Positions 11,291 to 20,755 of a stretch of 64,000 nt of DNA are shown here, one piece after another (within the stretch, counting starts at the first letter, position 1; each line of letters starts with the position of its first letter). The stretch is from Azolla caroliniana (Eukaryota; Polypodiophyta). The position numbers were made by a program, and so were the translations under genes. Below the pieces are notes generated by a model. That model saw only the letters and a list, made by a program, of their open reading frames with translations. It was not told the DNA's origin and made no database searches. The stretch is taken from contig JBHGNT010000018.1 in the NCBI GenBank assembly GCA_043228905.1, positions 15,128,001 through 15,192,000 of the forward strand. Reading direction: 5' to 3'.

Positions 11291-11892
11291 GCCCGCTTCA
11301 CCGCGATCCAGTTCGCTACGAGCCCATTTGCTTGGGTATCATCTTCGACAAGAGTCCCCAACTCCCATCTATCCTTTATGTCCACGGCCTTCAAGAAGTA
11401 CAAAGTCTTGTCCTCTTCAAGCAACACTTGGTCCGTATTGGGGAGACGACTAAACATCTGGTCGAATTCGTCGTACACCCTCGAGACGCTCATCTTCTTA
11501 TTCTTCTTCTCTATCCACTTCATCAGGGCATGTCGAGTCATCCTCGTGGAGTCTTCAGTCACGAACTCCGCTAGTATCGTTTTCTCGAACTCGGACCATG
11601 TTGTCTTACCTTCTTGAAGCTCGATGACGCGTCTTTGGATGTTGTTGGCGACAACTCTCTTGAAGCTTGCGATTTGACGTGCCTCGGACACGTCCCTCTG
11701 ATTCATCTCCCTTCTATATGCATCAAGGAACTTCGTAATGTTCCTTCCATCGAATTGGCCCTCGAGCTCTACGACACAATCGACAGCCTTCTCCACGCTC
11801 GCATCGTTGTCCCGAGATCTCATCATTTGCTCGACGATTAGCATCATCCTTTCGAGCTCTCCCGCTTGGTTGCTTGAGGACGCCATCTCCAA
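11263..11892 (-). pseudogene. Gypsy-A gag N-terminal half
   Basis: Starts at ATG 11892 (MEMASSSNQ), 38 bp inside the primer-binding site, and runs 209 residues. The capsid-like helical region reads FDGRNITKFLDAYRREMNQRDVSEARQIASFKRVV...TWSEFEKTILAEF. Homologous stretches are in Gypsy-D (FGGKNITDFLATYRNEMQQRDV) and TRG-C (FNGDKVPSYLEAYNTEMEERDV), so this is the shared gag of the group. A frameshift near 11265-11290 separates it from the second half. Confidence 0.85.
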
Positions 11893-11929
11893 GTATTAAT
11901 CTCGACTTGATCCTTCCTACCGCCTCTTT

Positions 11930-11945
11930 CACGTCGGGTTCACCA
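11930..11945 (-). other. Gypsy-A primer-binding site candidate
   Basis: On the minus strand TGGTGAACCCGACGTG lies 8 bp inside the 5' LTR. The identical 16-mer occupies the same place in TRG-C and Gypsy-D. TGG fits the CCA end of a tRNA; I cannot name the tRNA. Confidence 0.7.
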
Positions 11946-11953
11946 TTTTATTA

Positions 11954-12860
11954 TGTCGTGAAGATCCGTCACTACGCGCGGATCGTGGGGCGGAACCGCC
12001 GGGGTTCTGGACCGGAAGGATTCAAAGTCGGTACAAGCTTTGGCGTAAGCTTTAGCGAGAAAGTACTTAAGATAGATTGGGAAAGAGAGAAGTTGAGATC
12101 ACACGATTGAGAGAGATTGATTGAAGTTTTAACTTTAGATTTAAGAAACGAGTTACACGATCAATTTGATAACGAATTTCTTCCTCTTAATTTTCATAAA
12201 AAAAACCCGTGTTTTTTCTCCTCCCCCTTCCCTCTTTTATAGATGCTCTCATGCATACGATGCATGTGAGGGTACAAGACATGCATAAATTGCATGTTTG
12301 CCATTTGGCGCTTAAGTATTACATGTGGTGCATGATAACCATGTCACTCATTTTAGCTCTCATGTATGAGAATTTACATGTAAAAGTACAATGATAGAAA
12401 TATAATTTCAACTAAATAGCATGGCTTAATGGTAAGCCAATTGACTCCTAACTTGGAGGTACAAGGTTCGAATCCTTACTTGCCCTCCTTGTATATGTAA
12501 ATATGTATATATATTTTTATATTTATTTATCTAGTCGCCGGTTGCCGTCGGTTACCGGTGCCGTCGCCGGATGCCGTCAGTTAGCAGTGCCTTGCCGGGT
12601 GCCGCCGCCGGATGCCGTCGGTTACCGGTGCCGGATGCCATTTAGTTGTCCATTTTCTCTTTTCCTTTCACAAACTTTATACCCTCATATGTTGACATTT
12701 AGTTGTCCATTTCTCGTGTAATAAAGTGCATTCGAAACCTCCATCATTTTGTACTTAGATATTAAAAATGTTATCTTCACAATTATTGTATTATGTGATT
12801 CATACTCGATTTCGTACGTTTTATGGGATTTTCACACTATTGCCGAAAATCTTCACGACA
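11954..12860 (-). repeat. Gypsy-A 5' LTR (element orientation), 907 bp
   Basis: Right LTR. Same ends as 5110-6266. Box A TGGCTTAATGG at 12422-12432 and a perfect box B GGTTCGAATCC at 12465-12475 lie on the plus strand, antisense to the element. Confidence 0.93.
12417..12485 (+). promoter_or_regulatory. tRNA-like Pol III box A/B pair in Gypsy-A right LTR
   Basis: Box A at 12422-12432 and consensus box B at 12465-12475, about 43 bp apart, normal spacing for an internal Pol III promoter. The T arm pairs AAGG/CCTT; no acceptor stem is seen. Confidence 0.55.
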
Positions 12861-13900
12861 ACGCAAATGACATTGAAATAGAAATAGAAGCTAAGGATCA
12901 ACTTACACAGATGTTAGAAGGCGAAAATGCGGGAATATGAAGATTAGTTCGAATTCGAATCGACCCACTCCCTTGATAGTGAATTCGAAGGCCTTGACAC
13001 CGGGACAGACGGTGTGAAGAAAGCTTTAGAATCCGCGAACGAAAAGCTACGCCGGTCCACCCGAGAGAAGAACCCCGTAAACTGCTACGGCTACGTCGAG
13101 TACATGGCATATCACTATGCTTTTATGATGAAAGTAGCGTCAGTACGGGAATTGGAAACGCTTTCCAAAGCCGCAAAGGATCCGCGATGGGTCGACGGGA
13201 TGAGTGAGGAGATGGAAGCTTTATGCAAAAACGAGACATGGGATCTCATTCCCCTCCCCCCAAACAAGAAAGTGATTGGTTGCAAATGGATATACAAAGT
13301 AAAATACAATGCATTATGGATCCGTGAATCGCTTCAAAGCACGACTCATTTCGAAAGGCTACACGCAAACGCACAACATAGACTACGAAGAAACCTTTGC
13401 CCCGGTGGCAAAGATGACAATTGTACGGACAATAATTGCACTCGCCGCAATGAAGGGATGGCACCTCCACCAGATGGACGTGCAAAATGCTTTCCTCCAA
13501 GGAGAGTTAGAAGAAGAGGTGTACATGATATAACCACCCGGATTCGAATCGCGTAAGCATCCTTATGCCAACTCAAGAAGCCACTCTACGGCCTCAAACA
13601 AGCACCGCGTGCTTGGCATTCGAAGATCACGCAGTATCTTCACCAAGTCGGATTTCGGATGTCAAAATCTAACACCTCTCTGTACATCCGAAACAAGTCG
13701 GATTGCCTAATCATCATCATCCTGTACGTGGATGATTTGGTCATTGGAGGGAAGGATCTCGCGGAGATTAACAAAGTCAAATCACTTCTTTCCGGCAGAT
13801 TCAAAATGAAATACTTACACGAGCTCCATTACTTCCTAGGTATTGAAGTAATTCGGACACTAGTCGGAATAATGATCTCATAACGACACTACATTCTCAA
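12861..13900 (+). pseudogene. Copia-1 reverse transcriptase
   Basis: Resumes after Gypsy-A. LRRSTREKNPV marks the linker before RT at about 13045. RVT_2 motifs follow: DPRWVDGMSEEMEAL...[23 protein letters not shown], after a frameshift near 13305 [12 protein letters not shown], then [35 protein letters not shown] and the catalytic LYVDDLVIGG at about 13720-13750. Stops at 13531 and about 13553 and the frameshift inactivate it. Catalytic Asp residues are intact. Confidence 0.88.
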
Positions 13901-14250
13901 CTTACTCTACAAGTTCGGAATGACCAAGTGCAAGCTTGTGTCTACCCCTCTTGATCGTAATCTGAAGATCGATGCCAATTCTAGAACTGCTGAGACTGAG
14001 CCGACTCAGTATCGAAAACTGATCGGTAGTTTGATCTATCTGACAACCCTAAACCCTGAGTTATTCGGTCGGCCTACTTTGCCAATTTATGCAGAATCCG
14101 CGAAATCTTCATTTGGACTGCGCTAAGAGGATACTTTGGTATGTCAGTACGACAATGGACTACAACGTTATGTACAAGACCAATGCGATCATTCGACTCG
14201 AAGGGTACACAGACGCGGATTGGGTAGGATATAAAGTGGACAGGCGATCC

Positions 14251-14792
14251 ACATCCGGATTCGTCTTCTCTCTTAGTAGTGGACCGATCTCCTGGAGTAG
14301 TAAGAAGCAGTCGATAGTCGCACTGTCGAGCACGGAAGCCGAATACAGGGGCGCAGCAGTCGCCGCACACGAAGCCGTCTGGCTCAAACGCGTACTAAAG
14401 GATCTGGGCGTACCCATCAAGGATCCAATTCGTCTCTATTGCGACAACATGAGCAGTCGATAGTCGCACTGTCGAGCACGGAAGCCGAATACAGGGGCGC
14501 AGCAGTCGCCGCACACGAAGCCGTCTGGCTCAAACGCGTACTAAAGGATCTGGGCGTACCCATCAAGGATCCAATTCGTCTCTATTGCGACAACATCCGG
14601 ATTCGTCTTCTCTCTTAGTAGTGGACCGATCTCCTGGAGTAGTAAGAAGCAGTCGATAGTCGCACTGTCGAGCACGGAAGCCGAATACAGGGGCGCAGCA
14701 GTCGCCGCACACGAAGCCGTCTGGCTCAAACGCGTACTAAAGGATCTGGGCGTACCCATCAAGGATCCAATTCGTCTCTATTGCGACAACAT
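14251..14792 (+). repeat. Compound duplication in Copia-1 RNase H
   Basis: 14307-14452 is repeated at 14453-14598, and 14251-14450 is repeated at 14593-14792. The junctions have short homologies (AGCAGT and ACAT). The copies look nearly identical. Confidence 0.9.
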
Positions 14793-15017
14793 GAGCAGTA
14801 TCTACCTAGAGCGGAATCCCGTATTCCACTCGCGGACTAAGCATATCGAAGTCCACTACCACATCATCTGCGAACGCGTACAAGCCGGAGAGATCGACCT
14901 ACAACACATTAGTACACACCTCCAGGTTGCTGATATTTTTACGAAAGCTCTAGGCGTCGACAAGCTCGGGCAATTTGCCTCGGACCTTGGTCTCACGACA
15001 TCAACATTGCCGAGCTT

Positions 15018-15026
15018 GAGGGGGAG
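15018..15026 (+). other. Copia-1 canonical polypurine tract, displaced from the LTR
   Basis: GAGGGGGAG matches the tract abutting the 3' LTR of Copia-2, but here it lies about 157 bp before the 3' LTR. A shorter purine run, GAAGGGGCG, abuts the LTR at about 15175-15183. Confidence 0.6.
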
Positions 15027-15183
15027 TACGCAACATACGCAACACGGATAGACTACGCAACACGCAACACACAACACGCAATAAGAAACATAAAACAATA
15101 AAGTCGGAATTCGATTCCTTAAATCGAAGTACTCCGAAGAAAAAACGACTTTTCAATAGATGGAAGTTGTGTTCGAAGGGGCG

Positions 15184-15490
15184 TGTTGAGAATCGAACTC
15201 AACTTCCCATAGATAGGTTTCACACTAGGTCATGGACATGTTGGGCTAGTTTTGTAAATAGTAGAAAGGGCACTTGCCCTAGCTTAGTTGGTATATAAAC
15301 CAACGCATTGTAACTTAGTAACTATTGGATGTTTTATGTTTTGATGTATTTTTGGTTAATACACAGTTTAGTTCCATCTCTGTCTTAAGAGCTCTCTCTC
15401 TCTCTCTCTCTCTCTCTCGGTTGCGACACACACTCTCTCTCTCATCTTCCGCTGCATTACAACCACTCTTCCTCCTCATTTCTTTGCAAC
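15184..15490 (+). repeat. Copia-1 3' LTR
   Basis: 307 bp, differs from the 5' LTR at a small number of positions. Followed by the duplication ACTAT at 15491-15495. Confidence 0.95.
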
Positions 15491-15499
15491 TATGTCTTG

Positions 15500-15998
15500 T
15501 TGTCCATAGGCCAGAAATGTAATTACAAAATATGTAAACTCGCCGGTAGGTAGAAAAGTAGGTGAGAAAATAGGTAGAATAAAATTAGTCGAGTTTTGAG
15601 CCCCTCACAATCAGTCGACGGCTCGACTCTGTGTAAAGAAGAAAACTATATAAGCCGAGACTTGCATACCTCGAGAGGAGGAAATACCTAGATTATTTAG
15701 CAGGATTAATATCGTAGCACTGAGCTCTGCACAAAACTATTTCCGGCCGAGAGTCGTGTACTGTATTCATTGTGAGCTTTCTCATTAATATAAATCTTAC
15801 TCTTACTGTTCCTTCATCTTTGGATTCTTCCTGTACTCGTAAACGGAGCTACGTCTACGTCTACCGGTTTGTAGCTAGAGTACGCTCCCCGTTCCCCTAA
15901 CGTCTTCTCGGTGTAGAAGAAGCCTCCACATAACACGACCCCTTGATACCGATAGCCTGTGGCCTCATCGAAGGTGTTTCCTCCATAAACGGTTAACA
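15500..15998 (+). repeat. Gypsy-1 5' LTR
   Basis: 499 bp, TG...CA. TATATAA at 15647-15653 is the likely promoter core. Followed after CAAT by TTGGCACGCCC, a candidate but unassigned primer-binding site (about 16002). Confidence 0.92.
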
Positions 15999-16889
15999 CA
16001 ATTTGGCACGCCCGGTTACAGTTGTAAGGTCACAACGAACTACATAGGAGGCAAACCTCAGCTGCCATTACGGCGCCCAATCGCATCACACAGTCTCAAC
16101 CGCCTACCTGATGCCCTGAGCCAGTCGAAGGAACTTCCAACTCGGCGGTCACTGACCAATCTTTCCAGGAACTATCGTAGGCCCACCGGTTGCAATTCCT
16201 TGCCACCCGATACCTAGTCGCGAGTTGATTCCGCACCGATCTCCCCACCAAGCCCTCCAGAGGTGACCCAACCTGACCCTAACCCTTTACCGAATTTACC
16301 TAAAGACCCGGATCTCGATACCATGCCTTACCCTTACCCACGATATACAAACGGCCCAGATGCGGAATCGCACACCCGTGCTTTCGTGTCCACATGGTAG
16401 GCCAACCACTCGACCCAACGGTTATCGGCTACCGAAATCAGGTCCTCCAAAATCGTGGAATTTGCTCTATTGCTCGATGGACCGGCTGCTCGATGGTATT
16501 CTCGCCTCGACGTGGGGGAGGTCGCAACATTCCAAGACGTCCGAACAAAGTTTCTAGAATTATTTCACCGCGAAGTTTCGAAGCGCGAACTGCTCCGACA
16601 GTTCTTTTCCATGAGCCAAGAACCTCACGAGATGGTTGCCTAGTTCACGATCCAGTTTCAGGATCTCTACCGACAACTGGCCGACGATGTCTCCGCACAT
16701 CACATTCCAGATACCTTCCTTTCCAGCCTACGAGAGCCTCTACGGACGACTCTCACACTTACCAATTTCTCTAACCAGACAATCGAGAAAGTCATCGTAT
16801 GCGTCCTCGCCATCGATCAGACACAACATACCACGACTTTCTCTATGGGCTCTTTGCAAAGCACCCTTCCTCCGTAGGACAATCGGTTT
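15999..16889 (+). pseudogene. Gypsy-1 gag N-terminal part
   Basis: Leader to about 16320, then degraded gag. Readable blocks are FALLLDGPAARWYSRLD (16457-16507), FQDVRTKFLELFHREVSKRELL, and FTIQFQDLYRQLADD...LREPLRTTLTLTNF. These align with Gypsy-2 gag (LEGPAARWYQ, FETLKTKFLHFFHKEMDQREM, LREPLRTVCTVINF). Stops include TAG at about 16398 and at 16640-16642, where Gypsy-2 has Glu and Gln. Copia-2 inserted at 16890, just before the first zinc knuckle. Confidence 0.85.
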
Positions 16890-17303
16890 TGTTGAGCGGC
16901 AAGCTCAACTGGAGCCGGATCGGCTGAATAAGCTTGAGTTGGCAAGCGAGACGGATCGGTAAGCTATGAGCAACCGAGCCGGCAAGCAACAAAGCTGGTG
17001 AGCTGGGGAGCCGGTTAGCCGGATCCAATCAGTAACCGGAAGCCTAGTATTAGTGTAGACTACTAGGCAATTGTAGTCTCGTAGTAAGTGTCAGATGCTC
17101 GTGTGAGAATTGAAGTACATGGTACTTCTGTCAGTCCCACGAGGACTTGTATAAATAATGCTATTGAGCATAGTTGTATGTACAGAGTGTTTTTATGGTT
17201 TTTGAATATAGCCTTGAAGTTCTGCTCTCTCTGTCTCTCCTGTGTACTCTGTGTATTCCCTACCTTCTCTGTTTTCTAACGCTTCCGCAAGTAATCGTTT
17301 ACA
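16890..17303 (+). repeat. Copia-2 5' LTR
   Basis: 414 bp with TATAAATA at 17150-17157. Confidence 0.94.
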
Positions 17304-17316
17304 TGGTATCAAAGCG
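17304..17316 (+). other. Copia-2 primer-binding site
   Basis: TGGTATCAAAGCG directly abuts the LTR, one change from the initiator Met tRNA type in the first eleven bases. Confidence 0.88.
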
Positions 17317-17395
17317 CGAGGGTTGAGAACCTCTACAACCAAGAAACGCTTGAAAGCAAACCCTAACATGTCGTAAAACAATAGACAGAGAAGTG

Positions 17396-18300
17396 ATGGA
17401 TAGAGGGATGGCTAGCTCGCTCCCTGTGGAGAGACTCGACAGATCCAACTATGCATGTTGGTTGTATAAGATGCACCAGTACTTGCTTGGGCATGGCTAC
17501 TGGAGTTTCATCGAAGGAGCCAACGAAACAACACCTGATGCGGCACATAAGGACTTCCCAGTGTGGGAACAATCGGCAAGCAGAGTGATGTATTGTTTCG
17601 CATCCAGTGTCGGAGACCAGTTGCTGAGCCACATCTGAGACGCCAAGACGCCGAAGGAGGCTTGGGGGAACCTGAAGAAGGTTTTCGCCGCGAGCACTAC
17701 AGCCTGGAAGCTGCAACTCCGACAGGAGTTGAGCAATGTTCGACAGAAGGACATGTCGGTGGCGGATTACATGGCCCGGATCAAAGAGATCTGTGACTCG
17801 CTTGCCTCTATCAACGTTACCGTAGAGGAAGACGAGATGGTGCAGGTCTGTCTTGGGGGCCTGGCATCTAAGTTCAGAGCGTTCCGAACGGCTGTGTGTA
17901 CAAGGGAGAATACGCCGTCATTTTTCGACTTACAGTCGATGCTCCTTGTAGAGGAGAACCACGCTGGTGCGTCAACTAGCGCACCCACTGACAACCAGAT
18001 ACTGTACACGAAGGCGGATCGGTCCCGTGGGCGTGGTTGCTGAGGCGGGTCGGCACGCAACGGAGGCGGCCGGCAAGAGCAAGAACGAAGGCACAGAGAA
18101 CGTGCCGACAACGGTTCCGGGACTCCCACAGGTAGAGGAAGTCATGGCAACCCCGAAAGACGCCAAGAGTAGTCAGCAACGGAATGTTGGACAAAACAAG
18201 CCGATTCGGACAAATCCGGATCTGGCAAGGCCGGCAAGGATGGTCGGCAAAGCTCGCACTACGCGAAGGGATCGGGAGGATCCAAGAATGGTAACGGGCC
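17396..18300 (+). pseudogene. Copia-2 gag
   Basis: ATG at 17396 opens a frame reading VERLDRSNYACWLYKMHQYL, GYWSFIEGANETTPDA, then TGA at 17636-17638, and on in the same frame through WGNLKKVFAAST...LQLRQELSNVRQKDMSVADYMARIKEI and EMVQVCLGGLASKF. A second TGA is at 18041-18043, in a Gly/Arg-rich tract. No clear zinc knuckle remains between 18044 and 18300. It is colinear with Copia-1 gag, and the first TGA lies at the homologous codon. Confidence 0.85.
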
Positions 18301-18508
18301 AGCCTTGGTGATGAAGCACGAGGCAAACTCAATGAATAAGACCACTTCCAAATCAGAGGAAGTGTGGTATGTTGATTCCGGTGCATCGAACCACATGACG
18401 AACCACAAAGAGTGGTTCTCATTTTTGGAGAAACCAGATCAACCAGGAGTAGTTGAAACCGGAGACGACATTCCTCACCCAATTGTGCACGTCGGAGAAG
18501 TCCCTTTG
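18301..18508 (+). pseudogene. Copia-2 protease N-terminal part
   Basis: VWYVDSGASNHMTNHKEWF at about 18360-18420 holds the intact aspartic protease motif D-S-G. The reading then runs to GEVPL, where Copia-3a interrupts. It is in the same frame as gag. Confidence 0.85.
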
Positions 18509-19667
18509 TGACGGGAACCCAACGTTCCTTATGCGCAACGCTCGGCCACAACCGAGCTTAGAATGATACACAGAAAACGGGAAATAAAACGCGACACAAA
18601 GAAGGAGAGAATATACAGGAGGTTTACGTGAGAAAACCCCAAACTAGGGGAAAAAACCACGGTAGCCCACAGGCTGCAAACTGTCACTATGTAGGAATAT
18701 ACAACAGTGAGTTCACTGAGGCACCGACCTCGTGCTCACAAATCTTCGCCACAGGCGGCAGTTACAACAGAGGCAACAACCTCTTTCTCTCTCTCTCTCT
18801 CTCTGTACAGTTACGCACACTAATCTCGTGCAAAACAGAAAATGATAACAACAACTAAAAGTTTGCCCTAAGTCATATTTATACTAATCTGACTTTTCGG
18901 CTATTTACAAATATAGCCTCGATGGGCTCTCAGAAACATATTTACGAATATGTCTCTTCCTCCGGTTCTCACCGGTTCTACACCATCCGGCTCTCCGTAG
19001 CCGGGTACTCCTCATCCGGTTCACACCGGGCCTGCACCATCCAGCTCTCCGTAGCCGGGTACTCCTCATCCGGTTCACAGCGGGCCTGCACCATCCGGCT
19101 CTCCGTAGCCGGGTACTCCTCATCCGGTTTCAGCCAAGGCCTATCGGCCTCGGCCGAGTTTGTTCATCGGCACTGTTCTTCTCCCTTCCCATCCGGAGGG
19201 ACCTGTCTTGCCGGACTCAAGTCTTTCATTGAGAAGGTCCGGTTGAGAGCCTTCTTCAGCATCCGTATTTTGACTTGGTCCCGTTCGACGATCAACATGT
19301 CATCCACGTACAGGAGGAGTATCAAGAAGTCGCCTCCTTCGAACTTCTTCACAAACACGCAGTGATCGGCCTGCGTCTTGTGGTACCCTTGATCGGTCAT
19401 GAAGGAGTCGAACTTCCGGTAGCATTGTCGAGGAGCCTGCTTTAGTCCGTACAGGCTCTTCTTCAACCGGCATACCAGGTGCTCCTTCCCTTTCTCCACG
19501 AATCCTTCCGGTTGTTGCATGTAGATCTCCTTTTCGAGGTCGCCATGAAGGAATGTCGTCTTCACGTCCAGCTGCTCTACCTCAAGGTCCATGCTTCCCA
19601 TCTGGAGGGACCTGTTCATCGGCACTGTTCTTCTCCCTTCCCATCCGGAGGGACCTGTCTCCCAACA
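18509..19667 (-). mobile_element. Copia-3a, deletion derivative keeping an RT fragment
   Basis: A 1159-bp insertion TG...CA flanked by the exact duplication CTTTG (18504-18508 and 19668-19672). Read on the minus strand it has the first ~50 bp of an LTR (TGTTGGGAGACAGGTCC), a ~385-bp RT fragment, then an LTR from near its start to its end. The LTR matches Copia-3b at 26463-27112. The repeated CAGGTCCCTCC block marks both junctions, so two internal deletions of a once complete element explain it. Confidence 0.88.
19208..19592 (-). pseudogene. Copia-3a reverse transcriptase fragment
   Basis: Minus-strand reading VEQLDVKTTFLHGDLEKEIYM, CRLKKSLYGLKQAPRQCYRKFD, and LLLYVDDMLIVERD with the catalytic Asp pair at about 19296-19310, ending TFSMKDL. 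These are central RVT_2 motifs of Ty1/copia. Fingers and thumb are absent. The surrounding 186-residue open frame runs on into LTR sequence on both sides and is not a real protein. Confidence 0.88.
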
Positions 19668-20755
19668 CTTTGAGCCACGCTGGACAAAAGGGGAAGCTGA
19701 TGAACGTATTACACGTTCCGACAATCACGAAGAACCTGGTGTCGGTCGGACAGATCGTCGACCAAGGGATGCAGGTGCGGTTTACGCACCTCGGGTGCTT
19801 CATCGAGGAAGAGGGCCAGATTATTGCAAAAGTGCGCAGAGACGGGAGGATGTTTATCCTCGACACCAATGACGTCGGCACCGCTCTGTTTGCAAAAGGA
19901 CAGAAGGTCAAATCGGACATCGACCTGTGGCACAAGCGGATAGGCCACGTCAATTACCGGAAGCTTCAAGACCTGCAAATGAAACAAGTTGTTTTCGGTT
20001 TGCCGAAGTTTAACGGTCAGAAGGCCCAAGTATGTGAAGCCTGCCAACTCGGGAAGCAACACCGGCTTCCATTCCCCACCAAACGTAACCGGAGCCGTAA
20101 CAAGCTCGACCTTATCCATTCGGATGTGTGGGGACCGGCACAGAATGTTAGTCTTGGCGGGAGTCGATATTTTGTCTCCTTCATCAACGACTATACGCGG
20201 CACACATGGATCTACCTCATTGAGCGGAAGAGTGAAGTCTTCGAGTGTTTTCGGAGTCTCCAAAGCATGGTGGAACGGGAATCGGAGAGGAGGATCAAAT
20301 GCCTGCGGTCGGATGGTGGAAAAGAGTACTTTTCCGGCCAATTCAACAGTTATCTGCAGCAAAAGGGAATTCGGGTAAAGTTCATTTGAAGATACACACC
20401 GCAACAGAATGGTGTTGCCGAAAGGAAGAACTGGTCGCTTATTGATGCAGCAAGGGCAATGCTGGAGGAGAAAAGCATGCCCAAATTCTACTGGGCGGAG
20501 GCAGTCCGAATAGCTGTCTACATCCAGAACCGGATCGGTGACAAGGTGTCAGCTCACGAGCTGTATTTCGGGCGCAAGACGAATTTGAGACACCTTAAGA
20601 TCTTCGGTAGCATTGCATATGTGCATGTACCGGAAGAGAAGCGGAGGAAGCTAGATGCAAAATCGGAAAAATGCATCCTAATCGGCTATGCTCAAGAGCA
20701 GAAGGGTTATAAGTGTTATAACCCCCGGACAAAGCAGGTCTGAGTTAGTCGAGAT
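19668..20755 (+). pseudogene. Copia-2 protease end and integrase
   Basis: Resumes after Copia-3a with LMNVLHVPTITKNLVSVGQIVDQGM, then the GAG-pre-integrase finger (LWHKRIGHVN...VCEACQLGKQHRLPF), LDLIHSDVWGPA (first Asp), CLRSDGGKEYFSG (second Asp) and, past a TGA at 20387-20389, TPQQNGVAERKN (Glu). The C-terminal region runs through FYWAEAV and GYKCYNPRTKQV to a stop at about 20741-20743. Apart from the stops the catalytic triad is complete, so this is among the better preserved integrases here. Confidence 0.88.

Larger units (their letters stand above)
5110..12860 (-). mobile_element. Gypsy-A, LTR retrotransposon inserted in Copia-1 on the minus strand
   Basis: Direct repeats at 5110-6266 and 11954-12860 begin TGTCGTGAAG and end CTTCACGACA, a perfect 10-bp terminal inverted repeat. 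A 4-bp duplication ACGC flanks the element (5106-5109 and 12861-12864). Internal genes run right to left: gag, protease, RT, RNase H, integrase, tail. Integrase lies after RNase H, so it is Ty3/gypsy order. RT has FLDD and integrase begins MVDLVSMPMG, unlike the usual plant Gypsy lineages. Related to Gypsy-D. Multiple stops and an RT deletion inactivate it. Confidence 0.93.
13901..15054 (+). pseudogene. Copia-1 RNase H with internal duplications
   Basis: Ty1/copia RNase H removes RNA from the hybrid. The frame reads LYKFGMTKCKLVSTPLD, YRKLIGSLIYLT, GYTDADWVGYKVDRRSTSGFVF (first Asp), SSTEAEYRGA (Glu), LYCDNMSS (Asp) and [18 protein letters not shown], ending VADIFTKALG. Between LYCDNMSS and the last block the segment 14251-14452 is copied twice more (to 14792), so the domain is scrambled. 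A further frameshift is at about 14100-14130. Confidence 0.87.
2325..15490 (+). mobile_element. Copia-1, LTR retrotransposon (Ty1/copia), carries nested Gypsy-A
   Basis: Two 307-bp direct repeats (2325-2631 and 15184-15490) start TGTTGAGAA and end in CA. They are flanked by the exact 5-bp duplication ACTAT (2320-2324 and 15491-15495), which proves one insertion event into the LINE. Domain order gag, protease, integrase, RT, RNase H is that of Ty1/copia. Without Gypsy-A the element is about 5.4 kb. The coding region holds many stops, a 92-bp duplication in integrase and a triplication in RNase H, so it is not autonomous. Confidence 0.95.

Noticed and set aside
12417-12485. Functional tRNA gene
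   Set aside because: Boxes A and B fit, but no acceptor stem pairs and the anticodon loop lacks the conserved U. Listed as tRNA-like only.
18922-19365. 147-codon Ser/Gly-rich repeat ORF
   Set aside because: Arises from CATCCGGTTCACA-type LTR repeats of Copia-3a read backwards.
19553-19672. N-terminal ~40 residues of the 278-codon ORF starting at 19553
   Set aside because: They read antisense through Copia-3a; the true Copia-2 sequence starts after the duplication at 19668.
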